A stretch of 15,088 nucleotides of DNA from Clostridia bacterium (GTDB taxonomy: Bacteria; Bacillota; Clostridia; Christensenellales; Aristaeellaceae): NCBI GenBank assembly GCA_016297535.1, contig JAEDGL010000049.1:1-15088 (forward strand), read 5' to 3'. The notes under the pieces are model-generated. The model made no database searches. It worked only from the letters and a program-made list of their open reading frames with translations, and was not told where the DNA came from. Shown one piece after another: positions 7,926-13,937 of this stretch (its first letter is position 1; every line of letters begins with the position of its first letter). Both the position numbers and the translations under genes were made by a program.

Positions 7926-9455
7926 ATGCGCAAAGTGGTTCTGTGGATGATCATGCTGCTAACGCTGCTTGTCTGCACGCCTGCGATGGCGGAAATCTAT
8001 ATCATTGACGATCTTTATGCCAGCATTGAAATCCCCGAAGAATACGTTGTGCTGACGCCAAAAAATCTGAGTAACTATGCCCAGTGGCTGGAAGCGCGCG
8101 GCGGCAGTATGGAGAAAACCAGCGCGGATTTTGCCAAACGCGGCGTGCAGTTGCAGGCATGGTCGGAAAACTTTGATCTGTGCTTTGAGCTTCGCGCCAC
8201 ACAGAACCAGACAACCGGGCTGATTTTTGACGTTAACGAGCAAAGCGAGGCGGTGCGCCGCGATTACCGCACCAGCCATTATCCCAACAACGAGTATGAG
8301 GGCTACGATTTTTCCAGCTCGGAGTGGAAAAATACCGGTGTAAACGGCCGCTTTTTGATTTTGAAATATGTAAGGCGTGACAGCAGCGAGATCCTGCATC
8401 GCGGCTTTATGCGCCGTACCATCCGCAACGGGTATCAGATTGATTTTGATATGCAGGTGTATGGCCGTGGCGCTACCGACAAGGATAACGCCAAGCTGAA
8501 CAAAATTTGGGAAACCTTTGATTTTATCGAGATCAAACCCATGCCGCCCAAGGCCGCTGCCAAGATTGCCATTACGGAGGAGCCGCCCACGGAGACAAAC
8601 AAAAAGTCATTTACCATTGCGGGCACCGCTGATACCGGCGTCAAGTTTACCGCTGTTGTCATGCGCATTAACGACCCGGAGCCGGTGGTTCTGGAAGCAA
8701 CTGCCAATAAAAACGGAAAGTTTGAATTGCCCGTTACCCTGCCCAAGGACGGCGTGTATGTGATTACCCTTACGGCGGAATATCAGGGCGAGGAGGTGCT
8801 GGAGATGGTTTATCCCGTCACCTACCAGAGCACGCTGCTGGCGGTCAACTTTACCACCGAGCCTGGAAATGTGTCCACGTCGGACAGCGTCAAGTTTGCT
8901 GGCAAGGGCGAACCCGGCGCTTCCATTCAGGTTTTTGTCAACAACGAAGCCGTAATGACCAAAAAGGTAACCAACGAGGGCAAGTTCTCCTTCACCATTA
9001 ACGCCCAGGAGGAAGGCTCCTACGACGTGGCACTTGTGTTTAGCAAAAAGGGTCTGGCCGACCGCCGCTTTACTTTCAGCTTTACCCGCAAGTGGACGGA
9101 TGAGGATATGATGGCCTACCTGAAAAAACAGTCCATCAGCCCTACCTACGCACAACTTGTTGGCAGCATGGAGAAGTACGAAGGCCGCATCATGGCGTAT
9201 AAGTGCTATATTCTGGATATAAGCCCGAGCGGTAACGAATACATCGTTCGTATGGCTCTCAACCGCAAGGATGGTCAATACAAGAATCTTCTTCTTGCAA
9301 CCACAAGCCAGGAACCCACGTTTGAGGTGGGGGAGCGCGTCATGATGTATGGTACCTGTGAGGGAATGTCTTTGAGCACAGGCACGGCGGAAGACGATGC
9401 AAAAGAGGAAAGCTATCCGTGCTTCGCGCTGCTGCTGTTTGCCGCGCTGGAATAA
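7926..9455 (+). CDS. Secreted protein with two Ig-like modules and OB-fold-like C-terminus, function unknown
   Basis: 509 residues. The start at 7926 is chosen because AAGGAAGGA (7907-7915) lies 10 nt upstream and the protein then opens with a classic signal peptide: Arg-Lys, a hydrophobic stretch and a signal peptidase I-type Ala-Met-Ala end before Glu23. The longer open frame back to 7740 would remove this signal from the N-terminus. The mature part has an alpha/beta region (about 23-205) rich in aromatic and charged residues, resembling PsbP-like or similar domains only loosely. Two beta-rich Ig-like modules follow (about 211-300 and 304-389, the second with GKGEPGASIQVFVN, typical of bacterial Ig repeats). 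The C-terminal part (about 395-509) has the MEKYEGRIM...DI...GERVMMYG pattern of small OB-fold (tRNA_anti-like) domains of secreted clostridial proteins. No lipobox, LPXTG or transmembrane anchor is visible. It probably acts outside the cell; its divergent position next to the glucan-synthase-like gene is suggestive only. I do not recognise a specific function. Confidence 0.85.
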   Translation: MRKVVLWMIMLLTLLVCTPAMAEIYIIDDLYASIEIPEEYVVLTPKNLSNYAQWLEARGGSMEKTSADFAKRGVQLQAWSENFDLCFELRATQNQTTGLIFDVNEQSEAVRRDYRTSHYPNNEYEGYDFSSSEWKNTGVNGRFLILKYVRRDSSEILHRGFMRRTIRNGYQIDFDMQVYGRGATDKDNAKLNKIWETFDFIEIKPMPPKAAAKIAITEEPPTETNKKSFTIAGTADTGVKFTAVVMRINDPEPVVLEATANKNGKFELPVTLPKDGVYVITLTAEYQGEEVLEMVYPVTYQSTLLAVNFTTEPGNVSTSDSVKFAGKGEPGASIQVFVNNEAVMTKKVTNEGKFSFTINAQEEGSYDVALVFSKKGLADRRFTFSFTRKWTDEDMMAYLKKQSISPTYAQLVGSMEKYEGRIMAYKCYILDISPSGNEYIVRMALNRKDGQYKNLLLATTSQEPTFEVGERVMMYGTCEGMSLSTGTAEDDAKEESYPCFALLLFAALE

Positions 9456-9534
9456 AGGCCCAAATATCCCGAGCCTTTTCTGAAGCTGGTTTTCATCTTT
9501 GGTGCGCATCAGGGATACAATGGTAATTAAACAT

Positions 9535-9565
9535 ACGCCGGGGGCTGCGGCCCTCCGGCGTTTTT
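9535..9565 (+). terminator. Intrinsic terminator between convergent genes
   Basis: Inverted repeat ACGCCGG / CCGGCGT with an inner GGG/CCC pairing and a one-base bulge, followed by TTTTT. It serves the + strand gene ending at 9455. On the minus strand the hairpin is followed only by a weak T-rich stretch, so it may also end the araC-type transcript but less convincingly. Confidence 0.75.
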
Positions 9566-9577
9566 GAATTGATTGCG

Positions 9578-10390
9578 CTAAAGCACGCGTGCCTTTCGGT
9601 ATCTGCCGGGGCTGGTGCCGTATACGCTGCGAAAGCATACCCCAAGCTGTGCTCCGGTGCGCAGGCCCACGCGGGAGGCAATCTCGTCCAGCGTAAGCGA
9701 GGTGTCCGTAAGCAGCTTTTCCGCATGCTGCATACGAATGCGAAGCAGCATTTCCTTGGGGGACAAACCGCATTCGGCCATCATCACCCGGTACAGATGC
9801 GAACGGCTGAGCCCGGCAAACTCCGCCGTTTCTTCAATCGATACGTCGCGGTCGTAGCGTCCCTGCAAAAACCAGATGGCGCGCTCACAGTACTGTCTGG
9901 CGGATGAAACGGGAGCGCTGGGATCGTTGGCCGGGGCGAGCAGGGCCAGAAAACGCAGCAGCCCGCCAAGCGCTGCCAGGCGGCTAAGACGCAGGGTTCG
10001 GGCATCCAGCCGCAGGTGTTCAAGGGTTTGCCAGGCGGCCTGTGCATCCGTTGCGGTATACACCCGCTGCTCCGGGCGCAGCCCCGCCTGGCTGATGAGC
10101 GAAAGCGCCTGGGTTCCCCGAAAGCCTACCCAGGCATAATGCCAGGGCTCCTGTCCGTCGGCCTGATAAAAGCTTTCTTCCCCGGGATAAATGACAAAGC
10201 CCTGTCCGGCGCTTACGGGAAAGCACTGATTCTGGCAGTACAGCGTGCCTTTGCCGGATGCAACAAAATGAATCAGCACATGATCACGCTGGGCAGGACC
10301 GTAGGAATGCCCCGGTTGACAGGCTTCTTCGCCAAACTGACACACATAGAGTTCATCCATTCCATGGTTGAGCCATTGCATCTCGCTCAT
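9578..10390 (-). CDS. AraC-family transcriptional regulator, probable local regulator of the alpha-galactosidase
   Basis: 270 residues when started at the ATG at 10390 (MSEMQWLNHG), which has AAAGG about 10 nt upstream. A longer frame to 10453 runs through the promoter region and has no good ribosome site. The N-terminal part (about 15-150) is an AraC-type cupin sensor with HVLIHFVASGKGTLYC and a PGEESFYQADGQEPWHYAWVGF-type segment, as in sugar-responsive regulators (MsmR/RafR/MelR type). The C-terminal part (about 173-270) is a double helix-turn-helix: SIEETAEFAGLSRSHLYRVM, then LDEIASRVGL and the closing GTSPGRYR. In the second helix-turn-helix the usual YFSRxFK is replaced by LGVCFR, a mild divergence. 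The gene diverges from the GH4 alpha-galactosidase gene across 120 bp, so activation of that gene by an alpha-galactoside is the natural inference. The inducer itself cannot be read from the sequence. Confidence 0.92.
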   Translation of the reverse strand: MSEMQWLNHGMDELYVCQFGEEACQPGHSYGPAQRDHVLIHFVASGKGTLYCQNQCFPVSAGQGFVIYPGEESFYQADGQEPWHYAWVGFRGTQALSLISQAGLRPEQRVYTATDAQAAWQTLEHLRLDARTLRLSRLAALGGLLRFLALLAPANDPSAPVSSARQYCERAIWFLQGRYDRDVSIEETAEFAGLSRSHLYRVMMAECGLSPKEMLLRIRMQHAEKLLTDTSLTLDEIASRVGLRTGAQLGVCFRSVYGTSPGRYRKARVL

Positions 10391-10406
10391 CGCAAAACAG
10401 CCTTTC

Positions 10407-10435
10407 ATGCAACATTCTGACGATATTATGCAACA
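10407..10435. promoter_or_regulatory. Candidate AraC-type operator: direct repeat ATGCAACA with 21-bp period
   Basis: ATGCAACA occurs at 10407-10414 and again at 10428-10435, exactly 21 bp apart, i.e. two helical turns on the same DNA face. AraC-family dimers typically bind direct half-sites at about this spacing. The repeat ends about 9 bp upstream of the expected -35 of the alpha-galactosidase promoter and overlaps the regulator's own -10. Confidence 0.55.
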
Positions 10436-10453
10436 AACACCCGCTTTTTTCAA
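10425..10453 (-). promoter_or_regulatory. Promoter of the AraC-family regulator gene
   Basis: On the minus strand: TTGAAA (10453-10448), 17-bp spacer, CATAAT (10430-10425), about 35 bases before the ATG at 10390. The -10 overlaps the right copy of the ATGCAACA repeat (10428-10435), which would fit autorepression. Confidence 0.65.
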
Positions 10454-10472
10454 GCGTTTTCTCTGCTATAAT
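10444..10472 (+). promoter_or_regulatory. Extended -10 promoter of the alpha-galactosidase gene
   Basis: Perfect TATAAT at 10467-10472 preceded by TGC (extended -10). The expected -35 position (10444-10449) reads CTTTTT, far from TTGACA. A strong -10 with a poor -35 beside a candidate operator fits an activator-dependent promoter. Confidence 0.7.
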
Positions 10473-10510
10473 AAAGACAACAAAATCCCATCAAAAAAGG
10501 AGTGTCACAT

Positions 10511-11818
10511 ATGCCCAAGATTACCTTTATGGGTGCCGGTTCAACGGTGTTTGCCAAAAACGTGCTGGGAGACAGCATGCTCACCCCTTCTCTGGCACAG
10601 AGCACCATCGCCCTGTACGATATCGATCCCAAGCGTCTGGAAGAAAGCTATCTGATGCTTTCCGCCATCAACAACAACCTGGGCAATCAGGCCAAAATCG
10701 AAAAATACTGCGGCGTGGAAAACCGCAAGGATGCTCTGCGCGGAGCTAATTACGTGGTTAACGCCATTCAGGTGGGCCTCTATGAGCCCTGCACCGTTAC
10801 CGATTTCGAGGTGCCCAAAAAGTACGGCCTGCGCCAGACCATTGCGGATACGCTGGGCATTGGCGGCATCTTCCGCGCTCTGCGCACCATTCCCGTAATG
10901 ATGGATTTTGCCCATGACATGGAAGAAGTCTGCCCCGATGCGTGGTTCCTGAACTACACCAATCCCATGGCCATGCTCAGCGGCGCCATGCAGCGCTTTA
11001 CCGGCATCAAGACCGTCGGTCTGTGCCACAGCGTGCAGGTATGCGCCAAGAAGCTGCTGAGCAATGTAGGCATGGAGTACGATGATCAGATTCAGTGGAA
11101 AATCGCCGGTATCAACCATCAGGCGTGGCTGCTGGAGATCAGCAAAAACGGCGTGGATCTGTATCCCGAAATCAAGCGCCGCGCTGCAGGCATTACGGAA
11201 AAGCATGACGACATGGTGCGCATGGAAATCATGAAGCGCTTTGGCTACTATGTAACCGAGTCCAGCGAGCACAATGCCGAGTATATGCCCTACTTCATCA
11301 AGGACAAATACCCGGAGCTGATTGATCGCTTCAACATTCCGCTGGATGAATATCCCCGCCGCTGCGTCAACCAGATCGCCAGGTGGGAAAAGCAGCGCGA
11401 TGAGCTGACCAAGGATCCCCATCTCACCCATGAGCGCACCCATGAATATGCCAGCTATATCATGGAAGCCATGGAAACCAACAAGCCCTACAAAATCGGC
11501 GGCAACGTCATCAACAACGGCCTCATTACCAACCTGCCCCGCAACGCCTGTGTGGAAGTACCCTGCCTGGTGGATGCCAGCGGCGTAACGCCCTGCTACA
11601 TCGGCGATTTGCCCGAGCAGTGCGCGGCGATGAACCGTACCAATATCAACGTGCAGCTGCTGACCATCGAGGCCGCCATGACCCTGAAGAAGGATTACAT
11701 CTATCAGGCCGCCATGATGGATCCCCACTGCCAGAGCGAGCTTTCCATTGATGATATCGTTTCGCTGTGCGATGATCTGATCGAAGCGCACGAGGGATGG
11801 CTGCCCAGGTACAACTAA
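10511..11818 (+). CDS. melA: Alpha-galactosidase (melibiase), glycoside hydrolase family 4
   Basis: 435 residues, close to the usual 430-450 of GH4 alpha-galactosidases. GH4 enzymes hydrolyse alpha-galactosides such as melibiose in the cytoplasm by an NAD+- and Mn2+-dependent oxidation-elimination mechanism. Visible support: an N-terminal Rossmann fold with KITFMGAGSTVFAKN, an acidic YDIDPKRL loop after strand two, NYTNPMAML, the subfamily signature GLCHSVQ with metal-binding Cys172 and His173, and GINHQAW with His203. CHSV is, to my knowledge, the alpha-galactosidase version of the GH4 motif, as in E. coli MelA. Start: ATG at 10511 with AAAAAAGGAG ending 8 nt upstream; the in-frame GTG at 10502 overlaps that ribosome site and is unlikely. 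No transporter gene is adjacent, so sugar uptake must be encoded elsewhere. The divergent AraC-type gene is the likely regulator. Confidence 0.95.
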   Translation: MPKITFMGAGSTVFAKNVLGDSMLTPSLAQSTIALYDIDPKRLEESYLMLSAINNNLGNQAKIEKYCGVENRKDALRGANYVVNAIQVGLYEPCTVTDFEVPKKYGLRQTIADTLGIGGIFRALRTIPVMMDFAHDMEEVCPDAWFLNYTNPMAMLSGAMQRFTGIKTVGLCHSVQVCAKKLLSNVGMEYDDQIQWKIAGINHQAWLLEISKNGVDLYPEIKRRAAGITEKHDDMVRMEIMKRFGYYVTESSEHNAEYMPYFIKDKYPELIDRFNIPLDEYPRRCVNQIARWEKQRDELTKDPHLTHERTHEYASYIMEAMETNKPYKIGGNVINNGLITNLPRNACVEVPCLVDASGVTPCYIGDLPEQCAAMNRTNINVQLLTIEAAMTLKKDYIYQAAMMDPHCQSELSIDDIVSLCDDLIEAHEGWLPRYN

Positions 11819-11841
11819 GCGAAACCCGAAAGAAAACCGTG

Positions 11842-11908
11842 CTGTAAAGGCGTCCGAATGGCGTTCGGAGGGCGGCATCCCTCCGACGCTTTCCCGGGCT
11901 CTTTACAG
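11842..11908. repeat. 67-bp nested inverted repeat downstream of the alpha-galactosidase gene
   Basis: Outer arms CTGTAAAG (11842-11849) and CTTTACAG (11901-11908) are perfect complements. Inside lies a perfect 7-bp hairpin CGGAGGG (11866-11872) / CCCTCCG (11879-11885), and GCGT near 11850 can pair with ACGC near 11886. There is no T-run at the outer end, so it is not itself an intrinsic terminator. It could be a small mobile-type palindromic element or a 3'-UTR structure. Confidence 0.5.
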
Positions 11909-11913
11909 TTTGA

Positions 11914-11942
11914 GACCGTTGGCTTTTGCCAGCGGTCTTTTT
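11914..11942 (+). terminator. Intrinsic terminator of the alpha-galactosidase gene
   Basis: Ten-base-pair stem GACCGTTGGC / GCCAGCGGTC with one T-G wobble, TTTT loop and a following TTTTT. It lies 96 bases after the stop codon, just beyond the nested inverted repeat. Confidence 0.85.
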
Positions 11943-11978
11943 GCAATGCTTTGCGTCGACAAACGGTATTTTTTCACA

Positions 11979-12015
11979 CAAAAAACGCCATGCTTTCTTT
12001 CGAAAACATGGCGTT
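11979..12015 (-). terminator. Intrinsic terminator of the rplJ-rplL unit
   Basis: On the minus strand, AACGCCATG (12015-12007) pairs perfectly with CATGGCGTT (11992-11984), followed by TTTTTT. A second, weaker hairpin lies between it and rplL (arms TTGGAGC 12015-12021 and GCTCCAA 12044-12050 on the plus strand). The terminator shows that rpoB is not cotranscribed with rplL here. Confidence 0.85.
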
Positions 12016-12055
12016 TGGAGCAAATGCTTTGGAAGCGTTGCGGCTCCAATCGAAA

Positions 12056-12427
12056 TTACTTGATTTCGACGGTGGCGCCCACTTCGGCCAGCTTGGCCTT
12101 GATCTTCTCGCACTCTTCCTTGGAAGCGGCTTCCTTGATGGTCTTGGGAGCGGATTCCACAAAGTCCTTGGCTTCCTTCAGGCCCAGGCCGGTCAGCTCG
12201 CGGATGACCTTGATAACCTTGATCTTCTCGGAGCCGGCATCCTTCAGGATGGCGTCGAACTCGGTCTTCTCTTCCTCAGCGGCGGCAGCGCCAGCGGCGG
12301 CACCGGGCACGGCAACAACAGCGGCAGCGGCGGAAACGCCAAAGTGCTCTTCCAGAGCCTTAACCAGATCGTTCAGCTCGAGAACGGTCATCTTCTCAAT
12401 CATAGAGATGATTTCTTCATGAGTCAT
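12056..12427 (-). CDS. rplL: 50S ribosomal protein L7/L12
   Basis: 123 residues, normal length. The protein forms the dimeric stalk of the large subunit, binds the C-terminal tail of L10 and recruits translation factors. The N-terminal dimerisation helices (IISMIEKMTVLELNDLVKAL) are followed by an Ala-rich flexible hinge (about residues 32-50) and the conserved C-terminal domain with KIKVIKVIRELTGLGLKEAK. Start: ATG at 12427 with GGAGG 8 nt upstream. An in-frame ATG at 12442 lies inside that ribosome site and is rejected. It is the second gene of a two-gene unit with rplJ, 70 bp apart, as needed for matched stalk stoichiometry. Confidence 0.98.
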   Translation of the reverse strand: MTHEEIISMIEKMTVLELNDLVKALEEHFGVSAAAAVVAVPGAAAGAAAAEEEKTEFDAILKDAGSEKIKVIKVIRELTGLGLKEAKDFVESAPKTIKEAASKEECEKIKAKLAEVGATVEIK

Positions 12428-12497
12428 GTGAATAGCCTCCATTCAATTCAATTTCAACTTGCCACTTTGGTTGGGAAATCACAGGTGAAGCCGCAAA

Positions 12498-13010
12498 TCA
12501 GGCTTCGGGGGCAGCTTCGGCGTCCTTCTTGGCAATAGCGTCCAGAACACGCACGAAACCAGCGATGCTGCTCTGCAGGCTGCCAACCAGGCGAGACAGC
12601 AGGACTTCGCGGCTGGGCATCTCGGCCAGGTTCTTGATCTGATCCATGGTCATGATGTCGGAGCCCAGCAGACCGGCCTTGATGGCGATCGCTTCGGTCT
12701 TGTTCTTGGTGATGAAGTCGTTGATGATCTTGGCGGGGCTAACGGGATCGTTCATGCCAAAGGCAAAAGCGGAAGGTCCGTTCAGCACCTCGTCGAGGCC
12801 CTCGATGTTCAGCTCCTGCAGCGCGCGGCGAACCAGCGTGTTCTTCAGAACGCAGTAGTCAACGCCGTTGGCACGGAACTGAGCGCGCAGGCCGGTCACC
12901 TGTTCCACAGTCAGGCCGTTGTAATTGACGATGATCACGCTCTGCGCATCCTGAAACTTTTTCACGATGTCGCTTACGACCTGCTTTTTCAGCTCGAGAT
13001 TCTTGCTCAT
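12498..13010 (-). CDS. rplJ: 50S ribosomal protein L10
   Basis: 170 residues, close to the usual 165-175. L10 anchors L7/L12 dimers to 23S rRNA and, in known systems, represses its own operon by binding the L10 leader. Sequence support: KKQVVSDIVKKFQDAQSVII, VEQVTGLRAQFRANGVDYCVLKNTLVRRAL, GPSAFAFG and SREVLLSRLVGSLQSSIAGF, followed by the C-terminal helix that carries L12. Start: ATG at 13010, with AAGGAGGTG 11 nt upstream, a slightly long spacer. The frame extends upstream to 13082, but that stretch lies in the leader and attenuator. No rplK or rplA precedes it; its own promoter does. Confidence 0.98.
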   Translation of the reverse strand: MSKNLELKKQVVSDIVKKFQDAQSVIIVNYNGLTVEQVTGLRAQFRANGVDYCVLKNTLVRRALQELNIEGLDEVLNGPSAFAFGMNDPVSPAKIINDFITKNKTEAIAIKAGLLGSDIMTMDQIKNLAEMPSREVLLSRLVGSLQSSIAGFVRVLDAIAKKDAEAAPEA

Positions 13011-13045
13011 TGGGGGTTGCACCTCCTTCTTGAAATTCTGCGATT

Positions 13046-13075
13046 CCAAAAAGAAAACCCTTGCAGGCGCAAGGG
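13046..13075 (-). terminator. Attenuator terminator in the rplJ leader
   Basis: On the minus strand: CCCTTGC (13075-13069), AGGC-complement loop, GCAAGGG (13064-13058), then TTTTCTTTTT. It lies between the L10 leader and the rplJ ribosome site, so transcription can stop before the coding region. This is the usual firmicute layout of L10 feedback by attenuation. Confidence 0.8.
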
Positions 13076-13185
13076 CGAACAAGTCGCAGGGGAGATAGCT
13101 CCCGCCTTACACCTCGGCGGGAAAGGTTTTATGGAAGCGGCTGCTTCCAACCCGCTGTCTTCGGCATTAGGTTTCCAAAGAATCG
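13046..13185 (-). promoter_or_regulatory. L10 leader (ribosomal protein autoregulatory RNA)
   Basis: The transcript should begin near 13185. The conserved L10 leader elements are visible on the minus strand at about 13165-13105: GCCGAAGACAGCGGG, an inner hairpin GGAAGC/GCTTCC, then CCCGCCGAGGTG. The outer GCGGG/CCCGC stem encloses the inner hairpin. GGGAG/CTCCC follows near 13090, and the attenuator lies further downstream. L10, or the L10-L12 complex, is known to bind this fold and favour termination. Identification is by motif, without a covariance-model run. Confidence 0.85.
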
Positions 13186-13191
13186 AATAGT

Positions 13192-13219
13192 ATTATAGCA
13201 GATAATCCGATTCTGTCAA
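13192..13219 (-). promoter_or_regulatory. Consensus sigma-A promoter of rplJ-rplL
   Basis: On the minus strand: perfect TTGACA (13219-13214), 16-bp spacer ending in TGC (extended -10), perfect TATAAT (13197-13192). Exceptionally strong, as expected for a ribosomal protein unit. Confidence 0.92.
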
Positions 13220-13325
13220 CCCATTTGGACAAAAAAATCAAATTTTCCATACAAACATTTGACAGCGTATTTTATCCTGCTGCGGCTACAATAGCGTTGA
13301 AACCACTTGAGGAGGTGAACCACGC

Positions 13326-13553
13326 ATGAATCAGCAGTCAAACGGTCAAAGCAGCCGTCCGGAGTATCCTCAGGCACGTGAAGCGCTTAACAACATGAAG
13401 TATGAGATTGCCCGTGAGCTTGGCATCAACCTGAAACAGGGCTACAATGGCGATCTTACCTCCCGTGAAAACGGCTATGTAGGAGGCTACATGGTCAAGC
13501 GACTGATCCAGCAGGCCGAAAAACAGATGGCGGGCCAGCAGGGCAACGGTTAA
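13326..13553 (+). CDS. Alpha/beta-type small acid-soluble spore protein (SASP), copy 1
   Basis: 75 residues. SASPs coat and protect DNA in the dormant spore and are degraded by the GPR protease at germination. The family core is present: ALNNMKYEIARELGI (GPR cleavage region around the EIA motif), then GYNGDLTSRENGYVGGYMVKRLI, the DNA-binding second half. The usual GGE(I/M)TK reads GGYMVK, a variation I associate with clostridial copies. Ribosome site GAGGAGGTGA (13309-13318) lies 7 nt before the ATG. No confident sigma-G promoter could be fixed upstream; GTATT near 13267 with TACAATA near 13287 is only a weak candidate. It probably forms one transcript with copy 2, 30 bp downstream. Confidence 0.95.
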   Translation: MNQQSNGQSSRPEYPQAREALNNMKYEIARELGINLKQGYNGDLTSRENGYVGGYMVKRLIQQAEKQMAGQQGNG

Positions 13554-13583
13554 CCCCAATTTGATGAAGAGGTGGATGTTCCT

Positions 13584-13823
13584 ATGTTCCAGAATCAGCA
13601 GAGCGGCAATTCCTCCAGCAGCAACCGCACCATGGTGCCCGAAGCCAAGCAGGCCCTGAACAATATGAAGTTTGAGATCGCAAACGAGCTTGGCATCAAC
13701 CTCAAGCAGGGCTACAACGGCGATCTGCCCAGCCGTCAGGCCGGCTACATCGGCGGCTACATGGTCAAGCGTCTGATCGAAAACGCCGAGCGCGCCATGT
13801 CCGGCGGCGCCCAGCAGCAGTAA
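13584..13823 (+). CDS. Alpha/beta-type small acid-soluble spore protein (SASP), copy 2
   Basis: 79 residues. It is a close paralogue of the preceding gene: ALNNMKFEIANELGINLKQG and GYIGGYMVKRLIE match copy 1 almost residue for residue, while the N-terminal tail (Gln/Ser/Asn-rich) and the C-terminal tail (GGAQQQ) differ. Start: ATG at 13584 with AGAGGTG (13568-13574) 9 nt upstream. An in-frame GTG at 13572 falls inside the ribosome site and is rejected. The pair suggests a recent tandem duplication and shared forespore expression. A strong terminator follows 15 bp after the stop. Confidence 0.94.
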   Translation: MFQNQQSGNSSSSNRTMVPEAKQALNNMKFEIANELGINLKQGYNGDLPSRQAGYIGGYMVKRLIENAERAMSGGAQQQ

Positions 13824-13837
13824 ACGAAGCTGCATCC

Positions 13838-13867
13838 GAGACGGCTGTACGAACAGCCGTCTCTTTT
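13838..13867 (+). terminator. Intrinsic terminator of the SASP pair
   Basis: Perfect 11-bp stem GAGACGGCTGT / ACAGCCGTCTC, ACGA tetraloop, then TTTT. Confidence 0.88.
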
Positions 13868-13937
13868 GTCATACAGGCAGGAAAAAACCATAAGCACCGC
13901 GAAAATAGCAGAAGTAACGAAAGGCGGTGCTTATGCA

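Noticed and set aside
8607..9773. Open frame of 388 codons on the minus strand
   Set aside because: It overlaps antisense the secreted Ig-like protein gene and part of the araC-type gene, and crosses a terminator. The composition is that of a shadow frame.
10541..11878. Open frame of 445 codons on the minus strand
   Set aside because: It lies antisense to the well-supported GH4 gene, has no ribosome site or recognisable domain, and reads as the shadow of that gene's codon pattern.
13866..13894. Firm promoter for the PuuD-like gene (TTGTCA, 17 bp, CATAAG)
   Set aside because: The -10 is poor and the -35 overlaps the U-tract of the SASP terminator; mentioned under the gene but not strong enough for its own entry.
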